Assembly (NCBI RefSeq): GCF_001705235.1 | Contig: NZ_MCGV01000001.1 | Coordinates: forward strand, 2,946,181-3,010,180 | From: Clostridium pasteurianum | GTDB taxonomy: Bacteria; Bacillota; Clostridia; Clostridiales; Clostridiaceae | DNA length: 64,000 nt | Direction: 5' to 3' | Notes under the pieces: model-generated | Told to the model about the DNA's origin: nothing | The model's input: the letters and a program-made list of their open reading frames with translations, nothing else | Databases searched by the model: none | Shown here: positions 25,294 to 33,978 of the stretch, piece after piece | Position numbering within the stretch: the first letter of the stretch is position 1 | How the letters are laid out: each line of letters opens with the position of its first letter | Made by a program: the position numbers and the translations under genes

Positions 25294-25944
25294 ATGATGA
25301 AAACAGTGGTAACACTTATAAGACACGGAGAAACGGAGTGGAATACTAAGGGCAAGTTTCAGGGATGCCATGATATAGATCTTACTGAAGATGGAATTGG
25401 ACAAGCTAAGCTAGTTTCTAAAAGATTAGATGGAAAGTTTGATTGTGTATATACAAGTCCTTTGAAAAGAGCGTTCCATACTGCAAAAATAATTTCGTCT
25501 GTTAAAGGAATTGATCCTATAATAGAGGATGAATTAAGAGAAATAAATTTTGGAAAGTGGGAAGGCTTAACTGTAAATGATATAAGAAGTAATTTTACTA
25601 AAGAGTTTGAAATATGGAGAAGTGACACTGAAGAAGGACCTATATGCGGTGGAGATTTGAGTACTAAAAATGCTTCACTTAGAGCAAAAGCTTCTATACT
25701 TAAGATTGTTGGTGCTAATAGAGGAAAGCATATTATAATAGTAGCTCATGGTGGAATAATAAAAGCAGGTCTTATAGGGCTTTTTGACTGGAATATGACA
25801 ATGTACCATAAATTGATATTAGGGAATACTGCAATTTGTAAGTTAGAATTTGATGATGATAATAATCCAAGGATTATAACAATAAATGATACAAACCATT
25901 TAATAGGTGAGTATGAAGTGAAAGATCCAAATGAAGCTAAGTAA
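25294..25944 (+). CDS. Histidine phosphatase family protein (phosphoglycerate mutase-like)
   Basis: 216 residues. LIRHGETEWN near residue 8 carries the phospho-accepting His and Arg; YTSPLKRAFHTA, LREINFGKWEG and VAHGGIIKA (second catalytic His) complete the fold. This branch includes CobC-like alpha-ribazole phosphatases and broad phosphatases; a metabolic substrate cannot be assigned. Start chosen at ATG 25294 (AGGT 9 bases upstream); ATG 25297 and 25273 are alternatives. The last codons EAK and stop are in the left arm of a palindromic repeat. Confidence 0.85.
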   Translation: MMKTVVTLIRHGETEWNTKGKFQGCHDIDLTEDGIGQAKLVSKRLDGKFDCVYTSPLKRAFHTAKIISSVKGIDPIIEDELREINFGKWEGLTVNDIRSNFTKEFEIWRSDTEEGPICGGDLSTKNASLRAKASILKIVGANRGKHIIIVAHGGIIKAGLIGLFDWNMTMYHKLILGNTAICKLEFDDDNNPRIITINDTNHLIGEYEVKDPNEAK

Positions 25945-26129
25945 CGGCGCTCTGGAACATTAAAAAAATTTTATAAATCTAAGGTAAAAAAATCGTAAAA
26001 TCCTAAGATATTTCAATAACTCGCTGAAAAAATGCTCAGACAAATTGAAATATCTAAGTATTTTACGATTTTTTCACCAAGATTTATTAGAATTTTTTTA
26101 AATGGTTCCAAAGCGCTGTTACTTAGCTT
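25934..26129 (+). repeat. Long palindromic repeat, copy 5, overlapping the phosphatase 3' end
   Basis: Left outer arm AAGCTAAGTAACGGCGCT (coding end plus stop) pairs with AGCGCTGTTACTTAGCTT ending at 26129 with a single wobble. Inner arms AAAAAAATCGTAAAAT and complement. The apex AACTCGCTGAAAAAATGCTCAGAC is intact and shows the uninterrupted form of the IS110 target. Confidence 0.9.
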
Positions 26130-26380
26130 AGAGGGTAAAGCAAGGAAGAAATTCCTCCGTGCCTACGGAATTTCAAAAATATTAGAGCCTAAATCGTAAA
26201 ATCTTAAGGTGTTCCAATAACTGGCATATGATAATGGCTAGACAGATTGAAATATCTAAGTATTTTGTGATTTTTCTACCAAGATTTATTGGATTCTTTT
26301 TAAATCGTTCTCAAAATACTGTTACTTAGCTTAGAGGGTAAAGCAAGGAAGAAATTCCTTCGTGTCTAGGGAATTTTATA
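26130..26380 (+). repeat. Tail box, degenerate palindrome copy and second tail box
   Basis: GGTAAAGCAAGGAAGAAATTC tail box at 26134; then a decayed copy (about 26190-26332) with apex AATAACTGGCATATGATAATGG and a well kept right half ending ACTGTTACTTAGC; then another tail box at 26337. The right arms and tail boxes of both copies are near-identical, pointing to a local duplication. Confidence 0.65.
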
Positions 26381-26738
26381 AATCTTATTGTAACTGGGGA
26401 TTGAGTTAAGGACTCAGTATACTTCTGCATAAAATACAGGCTATCTTAATATTTAAGGGTAATAATTTTTAGGTTTATTGGTAAAAAATCTAATTAGGAA
26501 TCGTATAATATTAAGAATGCTTATATTGGGATAAGGAGGATAAGTATCATTCTTGAGGTTTGGTGTATTGACATTGTTCCACTCGCCAGTGGGTAAAGCC
26601 ATAATCTATTAATTAGTACAGCAAAGTTAATGCTAACATCTTGGTGTTAGCATATTACAACATTTTGGTATCTATAGATGATGAGGAACTTCTATTCTTA
26701 ATTTAACAGTTATATTTAAGCAGTTATTTTATAATCAA
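26381..26738. other. Intergenic region upstream of argJ
   Basis: About 360 bp without a gene. Seen: a possible relative of the 60-bp repeat (AATGCTTATATTGGG, 26516), the TGACATTG hairpin module (GTATTGACATTGTTCCACTC, 26565) and a perfect inverted repeat GCTAACATCTTGGTGTTAGC (26632-26651). The rest is AT-rich and featureless. Confidence 0.45.
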
Positions 26739-26788
26739 TATGCATATTTATAAATAAAGTTGAATATTTATGAATAAAATTATATAAT
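26739..26788 (+). promoter_or_regulatory. argJ promoter overlapped by two ARG-box-like sites
   Basis: Compared with the ARG box TNTGNATWWWWATNCANA, 26739-26756 (TATGCATATTTATAAATA) has one mismatch and 26759-26776 (GTTGAATATTTATGAATA) two. The promoter is TTGAAT (26760-26765), 17 bp, TATAAT (26783-26788). Tandem boxes over a -35 upstream of an arginine-synthesis gene suggest ArgR/AhrC repression. The region is AT-rich, so chance matches are possible. Confidence 0.6.
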
Positions 26789-26880
26789 TATATTAAATCA
26801 TGCGTAATATTTAAGTTATTTACTAAAGATTGTAGAATGTTTGGGACATTTACGATTTTTTGATTTAAGGAGATGTAGGT

Positions 26881-28047
26881 ATGACAGATTATATAATTCC
26901 TGAAGGATTTTCATGTTGTGGGAAGCATGTTGGAATAAAAAAAAGAAAGCTTGATTTAGGGGTGGTATTTTCCCAAAGAATGTGCAATGCAGCTGCTGTT
27001 TTTACTAAAAATAAGTTTTGCGGAGTGCCGATTATTGTGGGAAAGGAAAATATTAAGGATAATAAACTTCAAGCAATTATTGTTACTAGCGGGGTTGCTA
27101 ATGTTGCTACTGGGGATGAAGGTTTAAATAACACGCATGTAATACTCAAAAAACTTTCTGAGGAATTAGATATAGATGAAAAAAGTATTTTACCGTCATC
27201 TACAGGTATAATAGGGAAGCAGCTTCCGATAGATAATATTATTAAGGGTATGGATGGAATAAAAGAAATTTTAAGTAAAGATAAATGGGAAGATTTTAAT
27301 AGGGCTATTATGACTACAGATAAGGAACTTAAAATTAAAAGTTGTAAGGTTGGAAATGCATCTATACTTGGCGTTGGAAAGGGCTCTGGGATGATTGAAC
27401 CCAATATGGCTACTATGCTTGTTTATTTCTTTACAGATGCATATATACCAGGTGATGAACTTAAGAGTATGTTAAAAAGGGTAACAGATAAGTCATTTAA
27501 CATGATAAGCATAGATCATGATACTAGTACAAGTGATACTGCTGCTATACTTGCTAATGGATATGCTGGAGAGGTTGACTTAAAGTTGTTTGAAGAAGTT
27601 CTTACAAATATGTGTATAGATATATCTAAGGATATAGTTAAAGATGGCGAAGGTGTTTCAAAGCTTATAGAAGTTACGGTTAAAGGATGTAGAAATTTTA
27701 AGCAGGCAAAGGTTATAGGTAAATCTGTAATAAATTCTCCCTTGGTAAAGATAGCAGTTTATGGAGCTGATGCTAATTGGGGCAGAATCGCAATGGCAGT
27801 AGGGAAAACCTTTGATGATGATGTTGACCCATTTAAAATACAAATAGCATTTAACTCCATATTAGTATACGATAAAGGTAAAATATGTGAAGAAAATGTC
27901 TGTACTATAGAAAATTATTTAAAAAAAAGTAAAGAATGTAAATTACAAATTGATTTAAATATAGGGGATTCTAGTGCTACGGTTTGGGGAGCGGATTTAA
28001 CGGAAGAATATGTTAGGATAAATTCTTATTATACTAAAAGAAAGTAA
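26881..28047 (+). CDS. argJ: Bifunctional ornithine acetyltransferase / N-acetylglutamate synthase
   Basis: 388 residues. Transfers acetyl from N-acetylornithine to glutamate, and may also use acetyl-CoA, closing the cyclic arginine pathway. The self-cleavage site is seen in KGSGMIEPNMATMLVYFFTDA (cleavage before Thr in ATML gives alpha and beta chains). Other signatures are RMCNAAAVFTKNKFCGVP, SSTGIIG, HDTSTSDT and GADANWGRI. AAGGAG precedes the ATG. No other arg gene is adjacent; the ARG-box-like sites upstream support its role. Confidence 0.95.
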   Translation: MTDYIIPEGFSCCGKHVGIKKRKLDLGVVFSQRMCNAAAVFTKNKFCGVPIIVGKENIKDNKLQAIIVTSGVANVATGDEGLNNTHVILKKLSEELDIDEKSILPSSTGIIGKQLPIDNIIKGMDGIKEILSKDKWEDFNRAIMTTDKELKIKSCKVGNASILGVGKGSGMIEPNMATMLVYFFTDAYIPGDELKSMLKRVTDKSFNMISIDHDTSTSDTAAILANGYAGEVDLKLFEEVLTNMCIDISKDIVKDGEGVSKLIEVTVKGCRNFKQAKVIGKSVINSPLVKIAVYGADANWGRIAMAVGKTFDDDVDPFKIQIAFNSILVYDKGKICEENVCTIENYLKKSKECKLQIDLNIGDSSATVWGADLTEEYVRINSYYTKRK

Positions 28048-28293
28048 ATAAATATAATTATTTTATAAATTAAGCAAATTTAATTTAATAGTTGGATTTT
28101 TTTTACGATATTAATTATAGTGGTTTTTTTATCATAGTAATGTTATAAAATTTGTTGTTAATTACAATTTGTATTTTAAGTGATTAATATTGTTTGTAGT
28201 CAAAACAATATTATGATATAATCAGGTAATAAAGTAAAAAAACGAAAAAAATGAAATCTATGGTAAAAATACGATAATTAGGGTACGAAAGTA

Positions 28294-29553
28294 GTGAGTT
28301 CTATGTGGAAGAGTATAACAGATTTTACTAAAGAATATAAAAGAAACAATTCACTATTAGGCTATGATAAGTTTGCTGTATATCTTATTGATATATCTAA
28401 TTTTAGAGTTTACAATTATAAGTTTGGATATAAAAATGGAGATATACTATTAAGAAAAATTTTGGTTAGTTTGGATGATGAATTAGGAGACAGCTGCCAA
28501 GTTATAAAAATGGATGGAGACAAGTTTGCTGTTGTATCTCCGTTTTCTCAAAAGGATGATATTATTGCCACAATAAAAAAAATATTTTGGTTCTTTGATT
28601 TTTTTACTCATATTTATAATATAAAGTTTAAAACGGATATAAATATGGGAATTTCAATGTATCCTCATGATGGTAGTGATTTTGACGGTATCTTAATTTG
28701 CTCAGAAATGGCACTCAAATTTGCTAAGATGGAAGAAAAAACTAACTATAAATTTTTTGACCATGATATTTGTGACAAATTATTAAAGAGTGAAAAAATT
28801 ATTGATGAAATAACCGAAGCAGTTGAAAATAATGAATTTGAATTGTATTATCAACCTCAGGTTGATATTAATATAAAAAATGTATATGGTGTAGAGGCAC
28901 TTCTTAGATGGAGGCATCCTAAAAAGGGAATTATAGGTCCAAATTATTTTATAGATGTCATTGAAAAAAATGGTATGATAACTAGAGTGGGGAAATTTGT
29001 TATAAAACAAGCTTTTGAACGATTGAAAAAGTTTAATGATATGGGATATAAAAATTTAAGCATGTCCATAAATATAAGTGAAAGTCAGTTGTGTGAAAAT
29101 TCATTTTTAGAATTTGTGGAGAAAGCTATATCGAGTACAGAAATAGACCCTCAGTATGTTATATTTGAAATAGTTGAAAGAAGTATTTTGAATGATAAAG
29201 TTATTAACATATTAAATGGATTAAGGGACATAGGTATAAAAATTTATATTGATGATTTTGGGACAATGTATTCATCTTTAAATTACTTATATAGTATACC
29301 ATTAGATGGTATAAAATTAGACAAGTCTTTTATAGATAAAATATATGAATCCAAACGTGATTTTATAATTACAAAAAATATAATAAACCTTGCTGAAGAT
29401 TTGAATCTTGATGTTGTGGCAGAGGGTGTAGAATATAAAGAACAAATTTCATGTTTGAATAATATGAATTGCAATAAAATACAGGGATTTATATTTAGTA
29501 AGCCTGTTGACGAAAATAGCGTTACCGATTTTTTTGTGAAATTTAAAATGTGA
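28294..29553 (+). CDS. Cyclic-di-GMP phosphodiesterase with degenerate GGDEF domain (GGDEF-EAL)
   Basis: 419 residues, no membrane segment. Residues 1-165 are a GGDEF-type domain, but the active-site loop reads KMDGDKFAV in place of GGDEF, so it should not make c-di-GMP. Residues 175-419 form an EAL domain with key motifs intact: GVEALLRWRHP, NISESQL, EIVERS, YIDDFGTMYSSL, DGIKLDKSFI, VAEGVE. Expected reaction: c-di-GMP to pGpG in the cytoplasm. No N-terminal sensor domain. GTG 28294 is chosen but ATG 28303 is possible; the ribosome site is weak. A long palindrome starts at the stop codon. Confidence 0.9.
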   Translation: MSSMWKSITDFTKEYKRNNSLLGYDKFAVYLIDISNFRVYNYKFGYKNGDILLRKILVSLDDELGDSCQVIKMDGDKFAVVSPFSQKDDIIATIKKIFWFFDFFTHIYNIKFKTDINMGISMYPHDGSDFDGILICSEMALKFAKMEEKTNYKFFDHDICDKLLKSEKIIDEITEAVENNEFELYYQPQVDINIKNVYGVEALLRWRHPKKGIIGPNYFIDVIEKNGMITRVGKFVIKQAFERLKKFNDMGYKNLSMSINISESQLCENSFLEFVEKAISSTEIDPQYVIFEIVERSILNDKVINILNGLRDIGIKIYIDDFGTMYSSLNYLYSIPLDGIKLDKSFIDKIYESKRDFIITKNIINLAEDLNLDVVAEGVEYKEQISCLNNMNCNKIQGFIFSKPVDENSVTDFFVKFKM

Positions 29554-29742
29554 AGCGAAGAAACAGTATTTTACAACATTAAAAAAAATTCCATAAATCT
29601 AAGATAAAAAAATCATAAAATCCTAAGAAATTTCAATAACTCACTGCGTTCAGACAAATTGAAATTTCTAAGGATTTTATGATTTTTTTATCAAGATTTA
29701 TTAGAATTTTTTTAAATCGTTCTTAAAATACTGTTTCTTCAC
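29550..29742 (+). repeat. Long palindromic repeat, copy 6 (behind the GGDEF-EAL gene)
   Basis: Left arm GTGAAGCGAAGAAACAGTAT begins at the stop codon; right arm ends ATACTGTTTCTTCAC. Inner arms AAAAAAATCATAAAATCCT and complement pair almost perfectly. The apex is short: AATAACTCACTGCGTTCAGACAAATT. Tail box GGAAGATTTTCTTCC follows at 29760. Confidence 0.9.
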
Positions 29743-29889
29743 TTAGAAGGTAAAAGCAAGGAAGATTTTCTTCCGCTCCGTTACCGAAAATCTCAATTAA
29801 AAGTTTATATAGGACTAAACTTTTAATAGCCCATATATGATAGTGTTCAGACAGATTTAAATTTCTTAATGAAGCATTTCTATTTTCTC

Positions 29890-30444
29890 TTAAAATGATT
29901 TAAAAAGTTCTTTCTTAGTATTGCATATAGGACACTTTTCTAAGTTTGCATCAAGAGTTGTAAATCCGCAAACAGGGCATACATACACATTTTTAATATC
30001 AATATCTTTATTAGATTTTGCGGAGTTTTGGGCATCTTGAAAAAGTTTTGCATGTACTTTTTCTGCTTCTAGGGCAAAATGAAAACTTCTCTGAGCTTCT
30101 TTCTCATTCTGAAATTTAGCAGTTTCAAAATATACAGGGTACATTTGATTTATTTCATGAAGTTCACCATTTATTGCACCTTGTAGATTATCTACAATAT
30201 TAGTACTTCCAAATACAGCACCAGAGACTACAGAAGCATCATATAATTTCTCTTTAAGTATATTAAAATGATTTTTAGCATGAATATATTCTGAATAAGC
30301 TATTGCCCTAAATAGTTTTCCTATATTGGGATAGTTATCATTTTGGGCTTCTTCGCCCCAAATTAAGTATCTCATATGGGCCATACTTTCACCGCCGTAG
30401 GCAGAACGTAGAAAATCAGCCGTCATAGCATTATTAACACTCAT
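29890..30444 (-). CDS. Rubrerythrin
   Basis: 184 residues. N-terminal ferritin-like di-iron domain with Glu/His ligands in GGESMAHMRYLIWGEEA, AYSEYIHAKNHF, GELHEI and ALEAEKVHAKLF. C-terminal rubredoxin-like FeS4 site CPVCGFTT...CPIC. Cytoplasmic; in anaerobes it reduces hydrogen peroxide with electrons from NADH via rubredoxin-type carriers. GGAAG precedes the ATG. Single gene; no confident PerR box was identified upstream. Confidence 0.95.
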   Translation of the reverse strand: MSVNNAMTADFLRSAYGGESMAHMRYLIWGEEAQNDNYPNIGKLFRAIAYSEYIHAKNHFNILKEKLYDASVVSGAVFGSTNIVDNLQGAINGELHEINQMYPVYFETAKFQNEKEAQRSFHFALEAEKVHAKLFQDAQNSAKSNKDIDIKNVYVCPVCGFTTLDANLEKCPICNTKKELFKSF

Positions 30445-30589
30445 AATATTACTTCCTTTTTCGTTTATATTTGTAATGGGTTTTTACTGTAATATTATGA
30501 GTAAAAAAATTCTTTTTAATACATAGATAAGTTTATAAAGTTTTTATTATTTTATTATAAAGATTTTATTTTGCTATGGTATCATTAAT

Positions 30590-31450
30590 TTAGGAAATTT
30601 TATCGAAGGAATATCCTAAACTTTTTAAATATTGAATGATTTGTGGTAAAGCTTGTACTGTTGTTGTTTTAGCAGGAGCATCATGCATTAAAACTACTAT
30701 GGTTTTTTGATCGCCTGTATATCGTTTTATGTTATTCATTAAGCCGTCAACAGAAACTAGAGGATGTTCAGCATCACCATTTTCATCATTCCAATCCACG
30801 AATGTATATCCATTATTTTTCATAGCATCTCTAAATGGTGCTAATCTTTTTCCAAATGAGCCACCAGGAAATCTCACTAATTTAGGAGTGTATTTATCGC
30901 CTGCAATTGATTTTAAAACAGAGTCACATTTATTAACATCAGCTACAAATAAGTCGGGAGATTCATTATAGCGTATATTATGTGAGTAAGTGTGATTACC
31001 AATAGATTCACCATTTTGAATTTCCAATTTAACTAAATTAGGATTTCTTTCTGCATTTTGACCAATGAGAAAGAAAGTAGCTTTTATTCCATTAGCATTT
31101 AGTATGTCCAATATTTTTGTGGTGTTAATTGATGGACCATCATCGAAAGTTAAGTAGGCTACTTTTTTAGTGTTAGCATTGTCAGCTCTCCATGGCTCCC
31201 AATCACCGGGAACAAGTGATGCGATTTGATGTTTATACTTGTCCTTTTTTGAATTATGATGTTTATTCTTTTTAGTGTTTACTTGTGCAACAGCTTTTTT
31301 CTGTGCTGCATTAGCATTTGCAATACTTTTTTTGCGATAATGTTTTCCAAAGGCAAAAAAAGCAGACCAACATATTATGGCAGCACAAACTATTAAAATA
31401 GTTCGCTCAATTAATAATTTTTTAACTTTATTTTGATTTTTTTTATTCAA
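30590..31450 (-). CDS. Polysaccharide deacetylase, membrane-anchored
   Basis: 286 residues. N-terminal anchor (ERTILIVCAAIICWSAFFAFG), a Lys/Asn/His-rich spacer, then a NodB-homology domain: TFDDGP (catalytic base and metal Asp), NHTYSH (metal His pair), RFPGGS, DWNDENGD and VLMHD. Likely removes acetyl groups from peptidoglycan or another surface glycan. AGAAGG supports the TTG at 31450 over the GTG at 31459. It is read in the same direction as the UPF0104 and GT4 genes just upstream. Confidence 0.9.
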   Translation of the reverse strand: MNKKNQNKVKKLLIERTILIVCAAIICWSAFFAFGKHYRKKSIANANAAQKKAVAQVNTKKNKHHNSKKDKYKHQIASLVPGDWEPWRADNANTKKVAYLTFDDGPSINTTKILDILNANGIKATFFLIGQNAERNPNLVKLEIQNGESIGNHTYSHNIRYNESPDLFVADVNKCDSVLKSIAGDKYTPKLVRFPGGSFGKRLAPFRDAMKNNGYTFVDWNDENGDAEHPLVSVDGLMNNIKRYTGDQKTIVVLMHDAPAKTTTVQALPQIIQYLKSLGYSFDKIS

Positions 31451-31515
31451 GAATTTCACCTTCTAATGTATTTATAAATAATATATTGTTTTATTTTTAT
31501 TTTCATTCGTATAAT

Positions 31516-32526
31516 TTATTGTGGATTTTTTGACGGTCTTATTATCGTAAATATACTGCCAGCTAGAATACATGAATAATAAGAAAGTACTCTCCAAATT
31601 AATATGGCTGAAAGTATTTTACTTTTTGGAAAAAATAGTTTGAAAATTAAATAAAATCCGCCCTCAGCGCCTCCCTCGCCGCCAGGAAGAGGAATGCATG
31701 ACATAATTATTGTCAAAAAAACTTGTGCAGAAATCATTATTAAAATATTTGCTTCATTAAGTCCAAAACTTCTATAAACGAAGTATGGAACAGAGTAGTA
31801 TATAGTCCATTGAATAAATGTTAGCATAGAAGCATTTAAACATACAAGTTTATTGTGGTATATTATTTGTGAATTTTTATGAAAGTCCAACAAACTGTTT
31901 TTTAGATTTTCAAAAGTTTTTTCTGGGTTCTTTAGTATTTTTACTTTTCCAAGAATATGTATAATCCCAAAAATAAATTTCTCTGTAAACTTGTGATTAA
32001 CTAAAAAGGAGCAAGCAACTATAATGATCATGGTATTAAAAGTAAAACCTGCAATGCAAAAATATGTGAAATACTTTATATTGGATTTAAAATAATTAAA
32101 TTTAAATAATATGATAGCGAGTGAATAAATTGTAAAAACAGTTTGATGAATTATAAATTTAATCATTAATATGGAGCTTGCGCTAGCGCCTGGAATACCG
32201 TATTCTGTCATAGCATAAAATTGTGCTGGCTGACTTCCGGTAGCAAAAGGTGTAACTGAGCCCCAAAATTGTCCTATCATTGCAAACTTCACTGATTTAC
32301 GAAACAAATTTTTAGAATTATGAATTATTGTAGTTATAATGTGAAGAATTATGGATTCAAGCAGCCAAAATAACAGCATTCCAATAATGGCAATGAGTAT
32401 CCACTTTTTATCTAAAGTAGAAAAAATAAAAATTAAAGATGTTGAATTTTTATTAAACATAAAAAATGATAAGAATATAACTGCACATAATATTACAACA
32501 ATTAAATTAAATATTTTGTTCCTCAT
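31516..32526 (-). CDS. UPF0104 / LPG-synthase-TM family membrane protein
   Basis: 336 residues, eight or so membrane helices, no soluble domain. Matches the PF03706 core: GQFWGSVTPFATGSQPAQFYAM and PLPGGEGGAEGGFYLIF. Proteins with only this membrane part are thought to move lipids or lipid-linked sugars. The start overlaps the GT4 gene by 20 bases, so the two are translated together and probably act in one glycolipid step; that link is inferred. Confidence 0.87.
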   Translation of the reverse strand: MRNKIFNLIVVILCAVIFLSFFMFNKNSTSLIFIFSTLDKKWILIAIIGMLLFWLLESIILHIITTIIHNSKNLFRKSVKFAMIGQFWGSVTPFATGSQPAQFYAMTEYGIPGASASSILMIKFIIHQTVFTIYSLAIILFKFNYFKSNIKYFTYFCIAGFTFNTMIIIVACSFLVNHKFTEKFIFGIIHILGKVKILKNPEKTFENLKNSLLDFHKNSQIIYHNKLVCLNASMLTFIQWTIYYSVPYFVYRSFGLNEANILIMISAQVFLTIIMSCIPLPGGEGGAEGGFYLIFKLFFPKSKILSAILIWRVLSYYSCILAGSIFTIIRPSKNPQ

Positions 32527-33574
32527 GAGGATTACTACTCCCGGATTTTATTTTTTTATAATATATCCTATCATAAAAGCATTTCCACTGTTTTAAAACA
32601 TAGTTCTTAGAGTAAAATTTATGACATTCAGCAGAACTTTTGCTCCACTTATCATAAAAATTAGCATCGTTTTTTAAAGCTTTTATAATATTACAAAAAT
32701 CATTTGTAGTATTTCCTTTTAAATAATAATTAAACAATATATTTTTGTAGATATCTATATCTCTTAATAGTATTGGTATTTTTAAAGCAAGAGCTTCAAG
32801 TATTGACATTGGGAATAGTTCATTATAAGATGGTAAAAACATTACATTTGCAATATTATAAATTGAATTCATGTCTTTTCTTTCTATAATGCCTAGAAAT
32901 TTTACATTGCTTGGGGGATTTTCTACAATTTTTTTTAGTTCTTCGTAACCATCAGTTATACGACCAAAAGAAAAACCACCTACCCATACAAATTGTGTAT
33001 CGGGAAGTTCTTTAGCAACTTTTATAAAATCAAGTACCCCTTTTCTAGTTTGTATCTGACCAACACCTAAAACTACAAATTTATCTTTATCTATACCTAA
33101 TAATCTTTTGTAATTATTTATCTTCTCTAAAGTACATCGATAGAAATTATCTTCTGATACAAAGTTCGGTATGTATGTAATCCTGTCTTTTTTTATTCCA
33201 TAACCTTCAAGAATATTAAAAAAATATGGATTTACTACCACTAAATAATCAACACTTTTATAAAACCAAATTATGTATTTGTAGAAAATCTTCTTTATAA
33301 TAAAAGGCAAATTAAGACTGTTTTCGATAGTTTCGGGAACAAAATGCACATAAGCAACAGTAACGCCTTTTAGTCTACAAATAGGTATGCTGAGAAAAAA
33401 TTTAAAATCAATTGTATGATAGTGTGTTATGTCACATAATTTAAATTTGTTAACAGCTGTGCAGTAATCTGGTTTAAGACCATTTCTGACTAAGTTAACC
33501 TGTTCAATATAAGCAGATAAAACTCCTTGACCTTTAACTTTGGCCGCTGAAGACAGCATATTGATTGTAGGCAT
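32507..33574 (-). CDS. Glycosyltransferase family 4
   Basis: 355 residues, GT-B fold. The N-terminal acceptor half has HYHTIDFKFFLS and VHFVPETI; the donor half has GVGQIQTRKGVLDF and the GT4 signature PSYNELFPMSILEALALKIPILLRD (E-x7-E). AAGGAGG before the ATG. Similar clostridial and lactobacillal genes paired with a UPF0104 protein make glycolipids from diacylglycerol; sugar and acceptor are not shown by the sequence. Confidence 0.88.
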   Translation of the reverse strand: MPTINMLSSAAKVKGQGVLSAYIEQVNLVRNGLKPDYCTAVNKFKLCDITHYHTIDFKFFLSIPICRLKGVTVAYVHFVPETIENSLNLPFIIKKIFYKYIIWFYKSVDYLVVVNPYFFNILEGYGIKKDRITYIPNFVSEDNFYRCTLEKINNYKRLLGIDKDKFVVLGVGQIQTRKGVLDFIKVAKELPDTQFVWVGGFSFGRITDGYEELKKIVENPPSNVKFLGIIERKDMNSIYNIANVMFLPSYNELFPMSILEALALKIPILLRDIDIYKNILFNYYLKGNTTNDFCNIIKALKNDANFYDKWSKSSAECHKFYSKNYVLKQWKCFYDRIYYKKIKSGSSNPHEEQNI

Positions 33575-33793
33575 ACGCAGAGTCCTCCTTAGACACTTAA
33601 TAGTATACTAGCTTAATGACTACTGTCAATACTATATATATTTACACACAACCTATATTATATACTATAATTGTTAAAAATTAAGTTGAAATTAGTAAAA
33701 AATTATTATTATTTTTTTTACATATCAAATGTTGTACGCACTTGATATAAATAGTTATTAAATGCTATAATAAGAAAAAATAATAATATTAGC

Positions 33794-33876
33794 TAGGGGC
33801 GCCTTTTTAGGCTGAGAGGATTTATTCCGACCCTTTGAACTTGATGTAGTTAATACTACCGTAGGGAAGCAGTGCA
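33794..33876 (+). promoter_or_regulatory. TPP riboswitch (THI element)
   Basis: Conserved thi-box blocks in order: TAGGGGCGCC, GGCTGAGAGGA (pyrimidine-sensor CUGAGA), GACCCTTTGAACTTGATGTAG and TACTACCGTAGGGAAGC. Binds thiamine pyrophosphate. Followed by an intrinsic terminator and then thiC, so TPP should switch transcription off. Confidence 0.97.
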
Positions 33877-33899
33877 TTGTTTAATTATAAGTGTTTTAT

Positions 33900-33937
33900 A
33901 AGCTTGCCTTAATTTAGGGTGAGCTTTTATTTTTTAT
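33900..33937 (+). terminator. Intrinsic terminator of the TPP riboswitch
   Basis: AAGCTTGCC - 8-nt loop - GGGTGAGCTT, then TTATTTTTT. Lies between the aptamer and thiC, the expected expression platform. Confidence 0.85.
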
Positions 33938-33978
33938 GATGCAACTGACTCCTAATATAAAATAAAGGAGCGTATATT

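Noticed and set aside
28048..28293. c-di-GMP riboswitch before the GGDEF-EAL gene
   Set aside because: The conserved GEMM core was not found; only AT-rich sequence.
30445..30589. PerR box upstream of rubrerythrin
   Set aside because: Only AT-rich partial matches such as TTATAATAAAATAAT on the minus strand; not distinguishable from background.
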